From Spirosoma sp. SC4-14 (GTDB lineage: Bacteria > Bacteroidota > Bacteroidia > Cytophagales > Spirosomataceae), in assembly GCF_037201965.1 (NCBI RefSeq), contig NZ_CP147518.1, positions 3,713,001 through 3,777,000 of the forward strand: 64,000 nt of DNA, in the 5' to 3' direction. Under the pieces are notes generated by a model. That model worked only from the letters and a program-made list of their open reading frames with translations. It did not search any database and was not told the DNA's origin. Below, piece by piece: positions 1 through 8,053 of the stretch; within the stretch, counting starts at the first letter, position 1, and every line of letters starts with the position of its first letter. The translations under genes were made by a program, and so were the position numbers.

Positions 1-37
1 TAAAATTACGTTAGAAACAATTATTATTTTTTAGTGA

Positions 38-565
38 TTACCCATTCCGAATGCGCTTATACAGGCGAATGGCCAGCATCAATATAATCATCAGCGCCAG
101 CAGCCCAAGCAGGCCCCATAGCATATTCAGGGCGTCTTTCAATACTACCAGAAACACAATGGCAAACAGGAAGAGGGTAGCTACTTCGTTCCAGATACGC
201 AGTTGATTGGATGTGTACCGAAATTCGCCCCGCTGTTCCTGCCGAAAAAGGGCATGACACAACCCGTGGTAAGCATAGAGCCCGGCAACCAGAACGAGCT
301 TATACACCAGCCAGTCAGGAGTAGAACCGTAGTTATACCAGGTATTCAATCCCAGTAGCAGGGTGATAATTGCCGATGGCCAGGTGATGCCGTACCACAA
401 CCGGCGTTGCATAAGCAGCAATTGATTCAGAAGAACACGTCGACCCGGTTCTGCTTCCTGCCGGGCCTCGGTAGCATAAATAAAGAGCCGGGGAATATAA
501 AACAGACCTGCAAACCAGGTCACGACGAAAATAATATGAAGCGCTTTGCTGTAATAAAATGCCAT
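38..565 (-). CDS. hemJ: HemJ-type protoporphyrinogen IX oxidase
   Basis: A 175-residue integral membrane protein of the HemJ (UPF0093) family, which oxidises protoporphyrinogen IX to protoporphyrin IX in haem synthesis. About five hydrophobic segments are visible (roughly residues 8-30, 60-78, 85-107, 124-146, 149-169). The family hallmarks are present: His10 in KALHII in the first helix and the YKLVLV...YHGLC motif in the third. Length is normal for the family. It is the only haem gene seen, so it is probably transcribed alone; a long inverted repeat separates it from the transporter gene upstream. The family assignment is by recognised motifs, the reaction is family knowledge. Confidence 0.9.
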   Translation of the reverse strand: MAFYYSKALHIIFVVTWFAGLFYIPRLFIYATEARQEAEPGRRVLLNQLLLMQRRLWYGITWPSAIITLLLGLNTWYNYGSTPDWLVYKLVLVAGLYAYHGLCHALFRQEQRGEFRYTSNQLRIWNEVATLFLFAIVFLVVLKDALNMLWGLLGLLALMIILMLAIRLYKRIRNG

Positions 566-578
566 CGTTAATGCGTTT

Positions 579-652
579 ACGGGAAGGGTTTATGGTTGCG
601 CTGCTTATTAGCATATACCTTCCCGTGCAGCGCAACTATAAACCCTTCCCGT
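579..652. repeat. Long inverted repeat after the hexuronate transporter stop codon
   Basis: Arms 579-604 and 627-652 are 26 nt each and complementary apart from one position; the loop is 22 nt. It lies directly after the exuT-like stop codon and before hemJ, so it could form a strong RNA hairpin that terminates or protects the upstream transcript. There is no T-run, so classical intrinsic termination is not certain. It is the first of many such elements in this window. Confidence 0.8.
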
Positions 653-658
653 ACAAAG

Positions 659-1978
659 TTAAGCAACAGGCTCGTTTTGCTGCGCTTCCAGATTAACGGG
701 CTGCATTTTAGGGGTGAACAGGTGCATAACCAGCCAGGCCAGCAGATAAGCAGAACCGCACATCAGGAAGATGATGCCATAGCCGCCCTGTAGGTTTCCG
801 GCCTGTTTGTAGCTATCCAGTATGCGGCCAACTATTTCCGGGAAAATGATTCCTCCAACAGAACCTGCCATGCTGCCAATACCGACAATCGAACTAACGG
901 TCCGCTTGGGAAACATATCCGAAGCTGTCGTGAAAATATTGGCACTCCAGGCCTGATGGGCAGCTCCTGCCAGACCAATCAGGGCCACTGCTCCCCAGAT
1001 TCCCGGACCAAAACGAACCGCAATAACGGGCACAACCAGTACCGCAAAAACAAGCATTGATGTTTTACGCGCTTTCCAGACACTCCATCCCCGTCCAATC
1101 AGCCAGGACGACAGGTAGCCGCCACCAATACTTCCAATACTTACCAGCGTATAGAGCACCGCCAGATACATATTTGGTTTTTTGGTATCGAGATTGAAAG
1201 TAGTCGAGAAATAATCCTGTAGCCAGAACAGAAAAAACCACCAGATAGGATCGGTAAGCATTTTGCCAAAAACAAACGCCCACGTTTGCCGATAGCTCAA
1301 TAGTTTCGCCCAGGAAACCGATTCTCCATGATCGGCCACTTCGTCGGGCGTATGTTCGTTATCACTGTGAATGTAGTCGTACTCTTCTTTCGACAAGCGA
1401 GCCTGCTTTGAGGGGATTTCGTAGCTGAAATACCAGAAAATCAGCCAGATAAACCCTACGGCACCTGTAGCAATGAAGGCCATTTCCCAACCGTAAACCC
1501 CCAGAATCCAGGGCACCACAATAGGAGCAATAACGGCCCCTATGTTCGCTCCTGAATTAAAAATACCAGTTGCCAGTGCCCGTTCTTTCTTTGGAAACCA
1601 TTCGGCTACGGTCTTGATGGCAGCCGGAAAATTGCCTGCTTCGCCCAGGCCCAGGCCAATTCGGGCAAAAATAAAGCCGAGGGTGCTGCTGGCCATGGCG
1701 TGCCCCATAGCCGCTATGCTCCAGAAAATAATGGCAATGGTGTAGCCTAGCTTCGTTCCAATCCGATCAATGAACCGACCAAATAATAACAGGCCAACGG
1801 CATAAGCAGCAGAGAAAACCTGTACAATTCGGCTGTAGTCAAGTTCCGACCAGTTAAACTCCTTTTCCAGGGTCGGTTTCAACAGGCCCACAACCTGTCG
1901 ATCGAGGTAGTTGATGGTTGTAGCAAAAAACAACAGTGCTACGATGGTCCAACGGTAACTTCCAATGGGTTTATTCAT
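659..1978 (-). CDS. exuT: MFS hexuronate transporter, ExuT-like (anion:cation symporter family)
   Basis: A 439-residue, twelve-helix major facilitator protein. The N-terminus carries INYLDRQVVG and the GRFIDRIG loop between helices 2 and 3, both typical of the anion:cation symporter family that includes E. coli ExuT. Specificity for galacturonate/glucuronate is inferred from the neighbouring uronate isomerase, the LacI-type regulator and the GH105 hydrolase, not from the sequence alone. It lies 198 bp downstream of uxaC on the same strand and probably shares its transcript, with an attenuating hairpin between them. Other acid-sugar substrates (glycerate, tartrate) are possible in this family. 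Confidence 0.8.
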   Translation of the reverse strand: MNKPIGSYRWTIVALLFFATTINYLDRQVVGLLKPTLEKEFNWSELDYSRIVQVFSAAYAVGLLLFGRFIDRIGTKLGYTIAIIFWSIAAMGHAMASSTLGFIFARIGLGLGEAGNFPAAIKTVAEWFPKKERALATGIFNSGANIGAVIAPIVVPWILGVYGWEMAFIATGAVGFIWLIFWYFSYEIPSKQARLSKEEYDYIHSDNEHTPDEVADHGESVSWAKLLSYRQTWAFVFGKMLTDPIWWFFLFWLQDYFSTTFNLDTKKPNMYLAVLYTLVSIGSIGGGYLSSWLIGRGWSVWKARKTSMLVFAVLVVPVIAVRFGPGIWGAVALIGLAGAAHQAWSANIFTTASDMFPKRTVSSIVGIGSMAGSVGGIIFPEIVGRILDSYKQAGNLQGGYGIIFLMCGSAYLLAWLVMHLFTPKMQPVNLEAQQNEPVA

Positions 1979-2133
1979 GCGGAGTAGAAATGAAAAAAAT
2001 GCGGGTAGGACTTTTTTTTCCGGCAGGTGTATTTGGCTGGTATCCGACCCGGAGCCACTACCGGATTAGGTTAGCTGGTTAACGGTAGAAAAGCCAATCG
2101 GGCATAGCCATTACTTATTCATAATAACTTCGT

Positions 2134-2166
2134 CCCGGTAAGCCAATTCTCAATAGGCTTACCGGG
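2134..2166 (-). terminator. Hairpin between uxaC and exuT
   Basis: Perfect 11-bp arms (2134-2144 and 2156-2166) with an 11-nt loop lie just beyond the uxaC stop codon. There is no clear T-run on the minus strand, so this may be a stability or partial termination element within a uxaC-exuT transcript. Confidence 0.6.
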
Positions 2167-2176
2167 AAGGGCCAAA

Positions 2177-3622
2177 TCAGACCAGCAACGAGACTGGTTC
2201 GTTACTGAAGCCAAAAAATGTCTTGGCGTTACCATAACAGATGTTCTGAACAACCTGACCAATCCATTCCATATCGTCGGGTAGTTCGCCATTTTCGATA
2301 TCGTTCCCGAATAGGTTGCACAGAATTCGACGGAAGTATTCGTGACGCGGATAAGACAGAAAACTGCGTGAATCTGTAAGCATTCCTACAAAACGGCTAA
2401 TCAGTCCCATATTCGAAAGAGTATTCATCTGGCGTTCCATACCCTCTTTCTGATCCAGAAACCACCAGCCAGAGCCAAATTGGACTTTTCCGGCCACCGA
2501 CCCATCGTTGAAATTGCCAATCATGGTAGCCATCAGCTCATTATCGGCCGGATTGAGGTTATATAAAATCGTTTTGGCCAGCTTATCCGTACTGTCGAGC
2601 CGGTCGAGGAACCGGGCCAGAGCTGCTGCCTGCGAAAAATCACCAATGCTATCCCAGCCCGTATCGGGACCAAGCTGACGTAATTTGCGGCTGTTATTAT
2701 TGCGTAGGGCACCCAGATGAAACTGCTGTGTCCAGCCCTTCTCCCAGTCCAGTTCGGCCAGATATACGAGCATCGCCGATTTAAATTGCAGGATTTCCTG
2801 CATATCGAGTACGTTGCCAGCCCGGATTTTATCGAAAATGGTCCGAATGTCGGAAGTCCGGTATTCTTCGGCATAAATCTGCTCAAGGCCATGGTCCGAC
2901 AATTTGCAGCCCATGGCAGCAAAATAATCATGCCGTTGCCGAAGGGCTTCCAGGAAATCTTCGAACGTGGTAACCGACACATCACTGGCCGATTCCAGAC
3001 GGGTAATGTATTGATTGAACAGTTTTGGGTCTTCAACGGCCATTGCCTTATCGGGCCGGAAAGTTGGCAGAATCGTTATTTCGAAACTACCACCTGCCAT
3101 TCGTTCGTTCAGCAACTGTTGATGATATTCCAGCGAATCGACCGGATCATCGGTTGTACAAACGGTCTCCACATTCATCCGCCGAAGCAGATTGCGCACC
3201 GAAAACTCGGGCGTTTGTAGTTGTTCGCTGCATATATCGTAGATACGACGGGCGCTATTCCCATTCAGAATTTCATTGATACCGAAATACCGTTGAAGCT
3301 CCAGATGCGTCCAGTGATACAACGGATTGCGAACGGTATAGGGAACGGTTTCGGCCCATTTCTGAAACTTGGCGAAATCGGATTGGTTGCCGGTACAGAA
3401 GCTTTCGTCAACACCATTGCTGCGCATGGCCCGCCATTTATAATGATCGCCATAGAGCCAGATGTGGGTTAGGTTATTAAACTGACGATTTTCGGCGATC
3501 TGATCGGGCGGTAAATGGCAATGGTAATCAATAATGGGCATCGACTTGGCAAATTCATGATAAAGCTGCCGGGCCGTTTCGGTCTGCAATAGGAAGTCGT
3601 CGTTCAGAAAGGGTTTTTTCAT
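2177..3622 (-). CDS. uxaC: Uronate isomerase (glucuronate/galacturonate isomerase)
   Basis: A 481-residue cytosolic enzyme that converts D-galacturonate to tagaturonate and D-glucuronate to fructuronate, the first step of the isomerase route for hexuronates. The start MKKPFLNDDFLL and the metal-binding HCHL motif (PIIDYHCHLPPDQI, residues about 30-43) match UxaC of the amidohydrolase superfamily; E. coli UxaC is about 470 residues, so the length is complete. It is divergent from the LacI gene, with a putative operator between them, and is followed by the transporter. Genes for the following reductase and dehydratase steps are not in the window. Confidence 0.95.
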   Translation of the reverse strand: MKKPFLNDDFLLQTETARQLYHEFAKSMPIIDYHCHLPPDQIAENRQFNNLTHIWLYGDHYKWRAMRSNGVDESFCTGNQSDFAKFQKWAETVPYTVRNPLYHWTHLELQRYFGINEILNGNSARRIYDICSEQLQTPEFSVRNLLRRMNVETVCTTDDPVDSLEYHQQLLNERMAGGSFEITILPTFRPDKAMAVEDPKLFNQYITRLESASDVSVTTFEDFLEALRQRHDYFAAMGCKLSDHGLEQIYAEEYRTSDIRTIFDKIRAGNVLDMQEILQFKSAMLVYLAELDWEKGWTQQFHLGALRNNNSRKLRQLGPDTGWDSIGDFSQAAALARFLDRLDSTDKLAKTILYNLNPADNELMATMIGNFNDGSVAGKVQFGSGWWFLDQKEGMERQMNTLSNMGLISRFVGMLTDSRSFLSYPRHEYFRRILCNLFGNDIENGELPDDMEWIGQVVQNICYGNAKTFFGFSNEPVSLLV

Positions 3623-3632
3623 CTGAATAAAA

Positions 3633-3686
3633 AGCCCCCAACCCCAAAGGGGCGTTTAGAAACCGGGTATTCATACCCTGGGGGTC
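3633..3686. repeat. G/C-rich multi-hairpin element in the uxaC leader
   Basis: An outer stem (CCCCCA at 3635-3640 with TGGGGG at 3679-3684) encloses two small hairpins: CCCC-AAA-GGGG (3642-3652) and GGGTAT-TC-ATACCC (3665-3678). The same architecture with very similar G/C blocks recurs at 29708-29783 inside a coding sequence, suggesting a dispersed repeat family. Confidence 0.6.
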
Positions 3687-3797
3687 TGTGTGAGTATGAA
3701 TGGTTCATATAAAATACTTGACTAACTGAGAGAATGAGCGATTAAGATTAATCAGGATGTCTTTTATATAGAAACTTTTAAAGATATTTATTCACGC

Positions 3798-3817
3798 AAA
3801 CGTTATCGGGAACGTTA
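3798..3817. promoter_or_regulatory. Putative LacI-family operator (uxaC/lacI)
   Basis: A 20-bp dyad reading AAACGTTATCGGGAACGTTA with AACGTT half-sites around a CGG-containing centre. It matches a second site at 7051-7070 at 16 of 20 positions, and 22 of 26 when the shared flanks are included. Dyads of this size with a central CG are typical of LacI/GalR regulators, and the regulator gene is adjacent. Confidence 0.7.
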
Positions 3818-3932
3818 CCGGTTTTCTTTTTTCCGCTTATAGCGTTATATTGAAAAATCTCCCATAAGTTGCCATCAATGCCAATCTGCATTTCATGAAT
3901 TTATACTCTTTTGTATTTTATCAATAGCTACC

Positions 3933-4949
3933 TTGGATACAGTAACCATTAAAGATATTGCCCGTGCCTTAAATCTTTCAACCTCGACGGTTTCGCGAGC
4001 GTTGCGGGATAGTTATGAAATTAACCCGGAAACTAAACGGCTGGTCACCGAATATGCCGAACGGCTCAATTACCGCCCAAACCCAATTGCCCTGAGTTTA
4101 AAAGAAAACAGGAGTCGGGTCATTGGGGTTATTGTTCCTCAAATTGCCAATGTTTTCTTTTCACAGGTTATCAACGGTATCGAAGCGGTGGCCTATAGCC
4201 GAGGCTATCATGTTATTATTTTCCAAAGCCATGAATCCTACGAACGCGAAGTAGCAACGGTTCAGCAGGCAGTTGCCCGCAAGACCGACGGGCTGCTTAT
4301 TTCGCTGGCCAGCAATACATTCGACATTGCACATCTTCAGCACCTTCAGGAAAAAAAACTGCCCATCGTTCTTTTCGATCGGATTTCGACATCACTCGAT
4401 GTTCCCTGTGTGACAGCCGACAATTTTATGGGGGCTTTTTCGGCCACCGAACACCTCATCAAGTCGGGATGCCGCCGGATTGCCCACGTAACGGTACCTC
4501 CGCACATTTCGATAACCCAGGAGCGGCTGGCCGGCTACCGGGCCGCGTTGGATACATACGGAATCCCCTACGACGAAAACCTCATTCGGCACGTTGAATT
4601 TACCAACAATGAAGTATTGCCAATCATTGATGAGTTACTCGACCAATCGCCCGATGCATTGTTTGCCGCCAGCGACCGGCTGGCGCTGAACTGCCTGGCT
4701 GCCCTCAGGAAACGTAATATTGCCATTCCAGAGCGTATTTCGCTCATAGGGTTTACTAATATTACGGTGGCTGATTTGCTGGCCCCAGCCATGAGCACCG
4801 TTGAGCAACCCGCTCTGGAAATTGGACAGGTGGCGGCTGGGCAGTTAATCGATCTGATCGAAGGCAAGCCGAAAAATACGCCGTCAAATCCAGTGCGCAT
4901 TCCAGCCCGATTGATGATTCGTTCCTCAACGCATCCGGTTTCTAATTAG
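3933..4949 (+). CDS. LacI/GalR-family transcriptional regulator of the hexuronate/pectin genes
   Basis: A 338-residue regulator. Residues 4-24 form the LacI helix-turn-helix (VTIKDIARALNLSTSTVSRAL), followed by the hinge and a periplasmic-binding-protein-like effector domain starting near residue 60. The start is a TTG codon; no in-frame ATG or GTG exists between it and the preceding stop, and the helix-turn-helix begins four residues in, so the start is well fixed. It is divergent from uxaC and convergent with the GH105 gene. Two matching dyads, upstream of uxaC and of GH105, suggest it represses both; the effector is probably a hexuronate or a pectin breakdown product (inference). Confidence 0.9.
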   Translation: MDTVTIKDIARALNLSTSTVSRALRDSYEINPETKRLVTEYAERLNYRPNPIALSLKENRSRVIGVIVPQIANVFFSQVINGIEAVAYSRGYHVIIFQSHESYEREVATVQQAVARKTDGLLISLASNTFDIAHLQHLQEKKLPIVLFDRISTSLDVPCVTADNFMGAFSATEHLIKSGCRRIAHVTVPPHISITQERLAGYRAALDTYGIPYDENLIRHVEFTNNEVLPIIDELLDQSPDALFAASDRLALNCLAALRKRNIAIPERISLIGFTNITVADLLAPAMSTVEQPALEIGQVAAGQLIDLIEGKPKNTPSNPVRIPARLMIRSSTHPVSN

Positions 4950-4951
4950 TT

Positions 4952-5000
4952 ATTGGTCATTAGATAATAACTTTTTCTTATCCAATGGCTAATGACCAAT
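4952..5000. terminator. Convergent hairpin with 7-nt internal repeat structure
   Basis: Perfect 12-bp arms (4952-4963 and 4989-5000) lie between convergent lacI and the GH105 gene. The sequence is built of 7-nt units of the form ATTNGTN on one side and NNCNAAT on the other, repeated about four times each. A bidirectional terminator role is likely from position. Confidence 0.65.
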
Positions 5001-5009
5001 GGCTAATTT

Positions 5010-6932
5010 TTACTGCTTTAACAACCAGGTTGCCAGTTCTTTTCCTGCTTTAAAATTTTGGTAACGGGCCGGTATTTTTCGGCCATCGGTATACTCATTA
5101 TATAACCACGGATCACCTACCACAAACACGGTTCCTTTACCCAGTTTGGCGGTTGCCATAATCACATTGTCGCCTTTACTGACTACTGCATGGGCCGGTG
5201 CTTTTACGCTTAGGGGCGAAAGCTCTTTAATGTATACGGTGTTGACTTGCGGAAAAATTGGATTGCCTGCCACAATTGTGACCATGCCCTGCTCATACTG
5301 ATCGCCTTTCACCATGTTTACGTTTTTTGGCAGAAATTGTACGCCAAAAGCCGCAGCCAACTGATTGAAATGCGTATGCTCGCAGTTTGAGGTATCATTT
5401 GCCATCAGCACCAGAACACCACCGCCTTTCACCCAGTCGCTGATGGCTTTTATCTCGGCCTGATTCACATAATTGGGGGTTAGCGTTTCTTTCGGGGTGT
5501 CGGGGTCGACAATAATATAGACATCAACGTTTTTCAGCGCAGCCGCCGTTGGAGCCGTTGGAATGGATACGGTTTTGGCTCCCAGGTCGCGGAACGTATT
5601 GCCCCAGAGCCAGAAACCCGAATGCTGCCGATCTTCCCAGGTGTAGTGGAACGGTTCGGGCTGACCATTAAGGCCTTTGCGCGACTCATGGTTGAAATAG
5701 GTATCCAGTCCTACCACTTTATTTTTGCCTAATGAAGTTTCATCGGCAATTTCCATTTCGACGCTGGCCATAATGAAGGAGCCAACACCTTTCAGATCGT
5801 CCTGACGAAGTGGTTCGCGGAGATAATATTCATAACTGCCATCGCGGTAGGGGTTACCGCCCAATCCGCTAACGCTTACGGTTTTTTCGAGGTGGATATG
5901 ACCCGCTTCGTCGGTCGAAATAAAATTTTTCAGCATACCGGCATAGCCTTTCCGGGCGTATGTCATCATAGATGCGGGCAGATAGCCCATCCGTACGCCT
6001 TTGGCCAGCCCATATACGAACATGCTCGTTCCCGATGCTTCCAGATAGTTGCCTTTGTCGCCACCCCGATTGGTTACCTGATACCAGCATCCTTCTTTCG
6101 GGTCCTGATATTTCACCACAGCAGGCATAAGCCGTTGCAAAATGGCAACCACCTCTGCCCGGCGCGGATGATTGGCAGGAATGTAATCCAGCACATCGAC
6201 CAGCGCCATCACATACCATCCAATGGATCGACTCCAGAAATTTGGTGATTTACCCGTTTTGGGGTCGGCCCATTTCTGCTGGCGACTTTCATCCCAGCCG
6301 TGGTAAAGGAGTCCGGTTTTAGTATCGCGGGCGTGCTGCTCCATCCACACAAACTGGTTAATAATGTCGGTAAAATCCTTACCTTCAGGCTCAAACAGAC
6401 GGGTATATTCGGCGTAGAAGGGTTCGGCCATGTAGAGGCCGTCGAGCCACATCTGATAGGGGTATATTTTCTTGTGCCAGAAACCGCCTTCGTTGGTGCG
6501 GGGCTGTTCGGCGAGTTGTTTCCGAAGTATATCGGCCGCTTTTCGATATTTTTCCTTATCGGGCAATGATTGTTGACAGAGCATCAACAACGACCGGCCG
6601 GGTGTTATGAAATCGATGTTGTAGGTTTCGGGTTTGTAGGTACGGATGCTTCCGTCAGATTCCACAAACCGATCCATCGTTTGCTTGATGTAGTCGAAAT
6701 AGCGGGCATCGCCAGTTCGGTACCAGATCTGCTCGACCGATTGCAGAAAAACGGCCGTTTCGTACTCCCAATGTGCATGTGGATCATCTTTCAGATGACC
6801 CTGTGCGTCCGATTTGGCGGCCATAATCGTAGCTGCCATCCGTTGCGACCAGGGGTGTTTTGCTTCGGTGGTAGGTTGCGCAACCACCAGATAGGGGAGA
6901 ACAAGTAGGGAGACTACCAGAAATTTCTTCAT
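5010..6932 (-). CDS. Secreted GH105 unsaturated rhamnogalacturonyl hydrolase with C-terminal DUF4350/GATase-like domain
   Basis: 640 residues beginning with a signal peptide (MKKFLVVSLLVLPYLVVAQ). Residues about 30-390 are a GH105 (YteR/YesR-type) alpha/alpha barrel that removes unsaturated galacturonic acid from pectin fragments; the motif YPYQMWLDGLYMA is present with the catalytic-type Asp at 164. Residues about 405-640 form a second domain with glutamine-amidotransferase-like beta-alpha elements (VYIIVDPDTP, GGGVLVLMAND, GTVFVVGDPW), an arrangement known from Bacteroidota GH105 proteins but of unclear function. A LacI-type dyad lies about 120 bp upstream, matching the site near uxaC, so it is probably co-regulated with uronate uptake and isomerisation. 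Confidence 0.88.
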   Translation of the reverse strand: MKKFLVVSLLVLPYLVVAQPTTEAKHPWSQRMAATIMAAKSDAQGHLKDDPHAHWEYETAVFLQSVEQIWYRTGDARYFDYIKQTMDRFVESDGSIRTYKPETYNIDFITPGRSLLMLCQQSLPDKEKYRKAADILRKQLAEQPRTNEGGFWHKKIYPYQMWLDGLYMAEPFYAEYTRLFEPEGKDFTDIINQFVWMEQHARDTKTGLLYHGWDESRQQKWADPKTGKSPNFWSRSIGWYVMALVDVLDYIPANHPRRAEVVAILQRLMPAVVKYQDPKEGCWYQVTNRGGDKGNYLEASGTSMFVYGLAKGVRMGYLPASMMTYARKGYAGMLKNFISTDEAGHIHLEKTVSVSGLGGNPYRDGSYEYYLREPLRQDDLKGVGSFIMASVEMEIADETSLGKNKVVGLDTYFNHESRKGLNGQPEPFHYTWEDRQHSGFWLWGNTFRDLGAKTVSIPTAPTAAALKNVDVYIIVDPDTPKETLTPNYVNQAEIKAISDWVKGGGVLVLMANDTSNCEHTHFNQLAAAFGVQFLPKNVNMVKGDQYEQGMVTIVAGNPIFPQVNTVYIKELSPLSVKAPAHAVVSKGDNVIMATAKLGKGTVFVVGDPWLYNEYTDGRKIPARYQNFKAGKELATWLLKQ

Positions 6933-7417
6933 AAACTCTTGTATCGGGATCGGGAATAGTTATGGGCATTTGGTTACACCGCAGCTCGCCTGACCAAAAT
7001 TTTGCTGGCAATTTCCGTATTATTTCATGGTTATATTCAATTTTTTACGCAAACGTTCCCGGCAACGTTTCCAAATTGGTGTAGGACAAATTCTAAAACA
7101 CTTGATCACGAATAGGCTCATTTATCCATCTGCGTTTTGAGTCAAATCAGTTTTTGCGCAATTTGAGGATTCATTTACGCAATCAGTGCAAGCCCCAGAT
7201 CAGAATTGCCTAATTTCGCTTATTGGATAATTTAATTTTTTTTAGTTAATTTTGGCTTTGTTCAATGTCTGTCTGCAGCCGCCCATCCATAGTTTTAGTC
7301 TTTGACAATCAGCGTTTTCCGGCGAAAATGTCTAGCTACTCGGCCCAATTCCCGCTTTATCGACTTCATAACTACCTGTAATACCTTTTTTTTGACTCTC
7401 TAAATTTGACGATCGTT
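6933..7417. promoter_or_regulatory. Divergent control region of GH105 and the GMC oxidoreductase genes
   Basis: About 485 bp without a gene. It contains the second LacI-type operator (7051-7070) and a perfect Bacteroidota -7 box (TAAATTTG, 7401-7408) ten bases before the ATG of the small GMC subunit, which would give a very short leader. The remainder is AT-rich, with no clear -33 partner or structured element recognised. Confidence 0.5.
7051..7070. promoter_or_regulatory. Putative LacI-family operator (GH105)
   Basis: The 20-bp dyad AAACGTTCCCGGCAACGTTT is self-complementary at all but one symmetric pair. The shared flank ACGC precedes both this site and the one at 3798. Its place upstream of the secreted pectin hydrolase links that gene to the uxaC regulator. 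Confidence 0.75.
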
Positions 7418-7936
7418 ATGCAAAGACGTTCCGCTATAAAAAATGTAGCGTTGGCTTTCGGCGGCCTGATTAGCCTTCCGGCCTGGGCATCGGGCTGGAC
7501 ACCGGATTCAATAGGAACCGTTTCGACCTTATTACCCACCGAAGAAGATCTCTTGGCCGACATCGTGGAGACAATAATTCCGGAAACCAGTACGCCCGGT
7601 GCTAAATCGCTAAAGGTGCATCAGTTTGTGATGCGAATGATTCAGGATTGCTATGGCGAACCCGCCCAAACCGGATTAAAACAGGGCCTTGTAGTAGTGG
7701 ATGATACGGCTAAACAAGCCTACTCGAAAGCATTTGCCGACTGCGACTCGATGCAACGGCTGGACACGCTGACGAAACTGGCTTCCCTTCCCGATCCTCT
7801 TGGCAAACAATTTGTCGACATGGTGAAAAATCTGACCATTCAGGGCTACACCAGTTCGGAATATTATATGGTTAATCAACTGAAATTCAATATGGCACCG
7901 GGTTTCTACCATGGCTGCGTACCTATATCAAATTAG
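7418..7936 (+). CDS. Gluconate 2-dehydrogenase subunit 3-like small subunit of a GMC oxidoreductase
   Basis: 172 residues. The N-terminus MQRRSAIKNVALAFGGL has a twin-arginine-like RR pair and a hydrophobic stretch, consistent with export. The body (LLADIVETIIPETSTPGAKSLKVHQFV) is the signature of the gluconate 2-dehydrogenase subunit 3 family, which accompanies flavin-containing GMC dehydrogenases. An ATG at 7418 is chosen over an upstream TTG at 7406 because the RR motif follows directly. The large subunit lies 117 bp downstream, with a long hairpin in the gap. The true substrate cannot be read from the sequence. Confidence 0.85.
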   Translation: MQRRSAIKNVALAFGGLISLPAWASGWTPDSIGTVSTLLPTEEDLLADIVETIIPETSTPGAKSLKVHQFVMRMIQDCYGEPAQTGLKQGLVVVDDTAKQAYSKAFADCDSMQRLDTLTKLASLPDPLGKQFVDMVKNLTIQGYTSSEYYMVNQLKFNMAPGFYHGCVPISN

Positions 7937-7969
7937 TTTATGGTTCATTGTTTAAGGCTTATGGTTTTC

Positions 7970-8038
7970 AGTTTACGGTTTACGGTAGCTCCGCCTACTA
8001 AAACCATAGTACTGTGGAACCACCGTAAACCGTAAACT
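7970..8038. repeat. Long inverted repeat with 7-nt units between the two GMC genes
   Basis: Perfect 17-bp arms (7970-7986, 8022-8038) around a 35-nt loop. The left flank from about 7937 reads as successive 7-nt units of the type GTTTATG / GTTTACG. It lies within an apparent two-gene operon and could set the ratio of the two subunits by partial termination or mRNA protection (inference). Confidence 0.75.
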
Positions 8039-8053
8039 CAAACTCTTCAGACA

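Larger units (their letters stand above)
3623..3932. promoter_or_regulatory. Divergent uxaC/lacI control region
   Basis: A 310-bp gene-free stretch. From left to right it contains a G/C-rich multi-hairpin element in the uxaC leader (3633-3686), a TAnnTTTG-like minus-strand element (TATCTTTA, 7 of 8 positions, 3786-3779), the LacI-type operator dyad (3798-3817), and AT-rich sequence leading to the TTG start of lacI. The operator lies about 175 bp from uxaC and 115 bp from lacI, so one bound regulator could control both. Confidence 0.6.
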
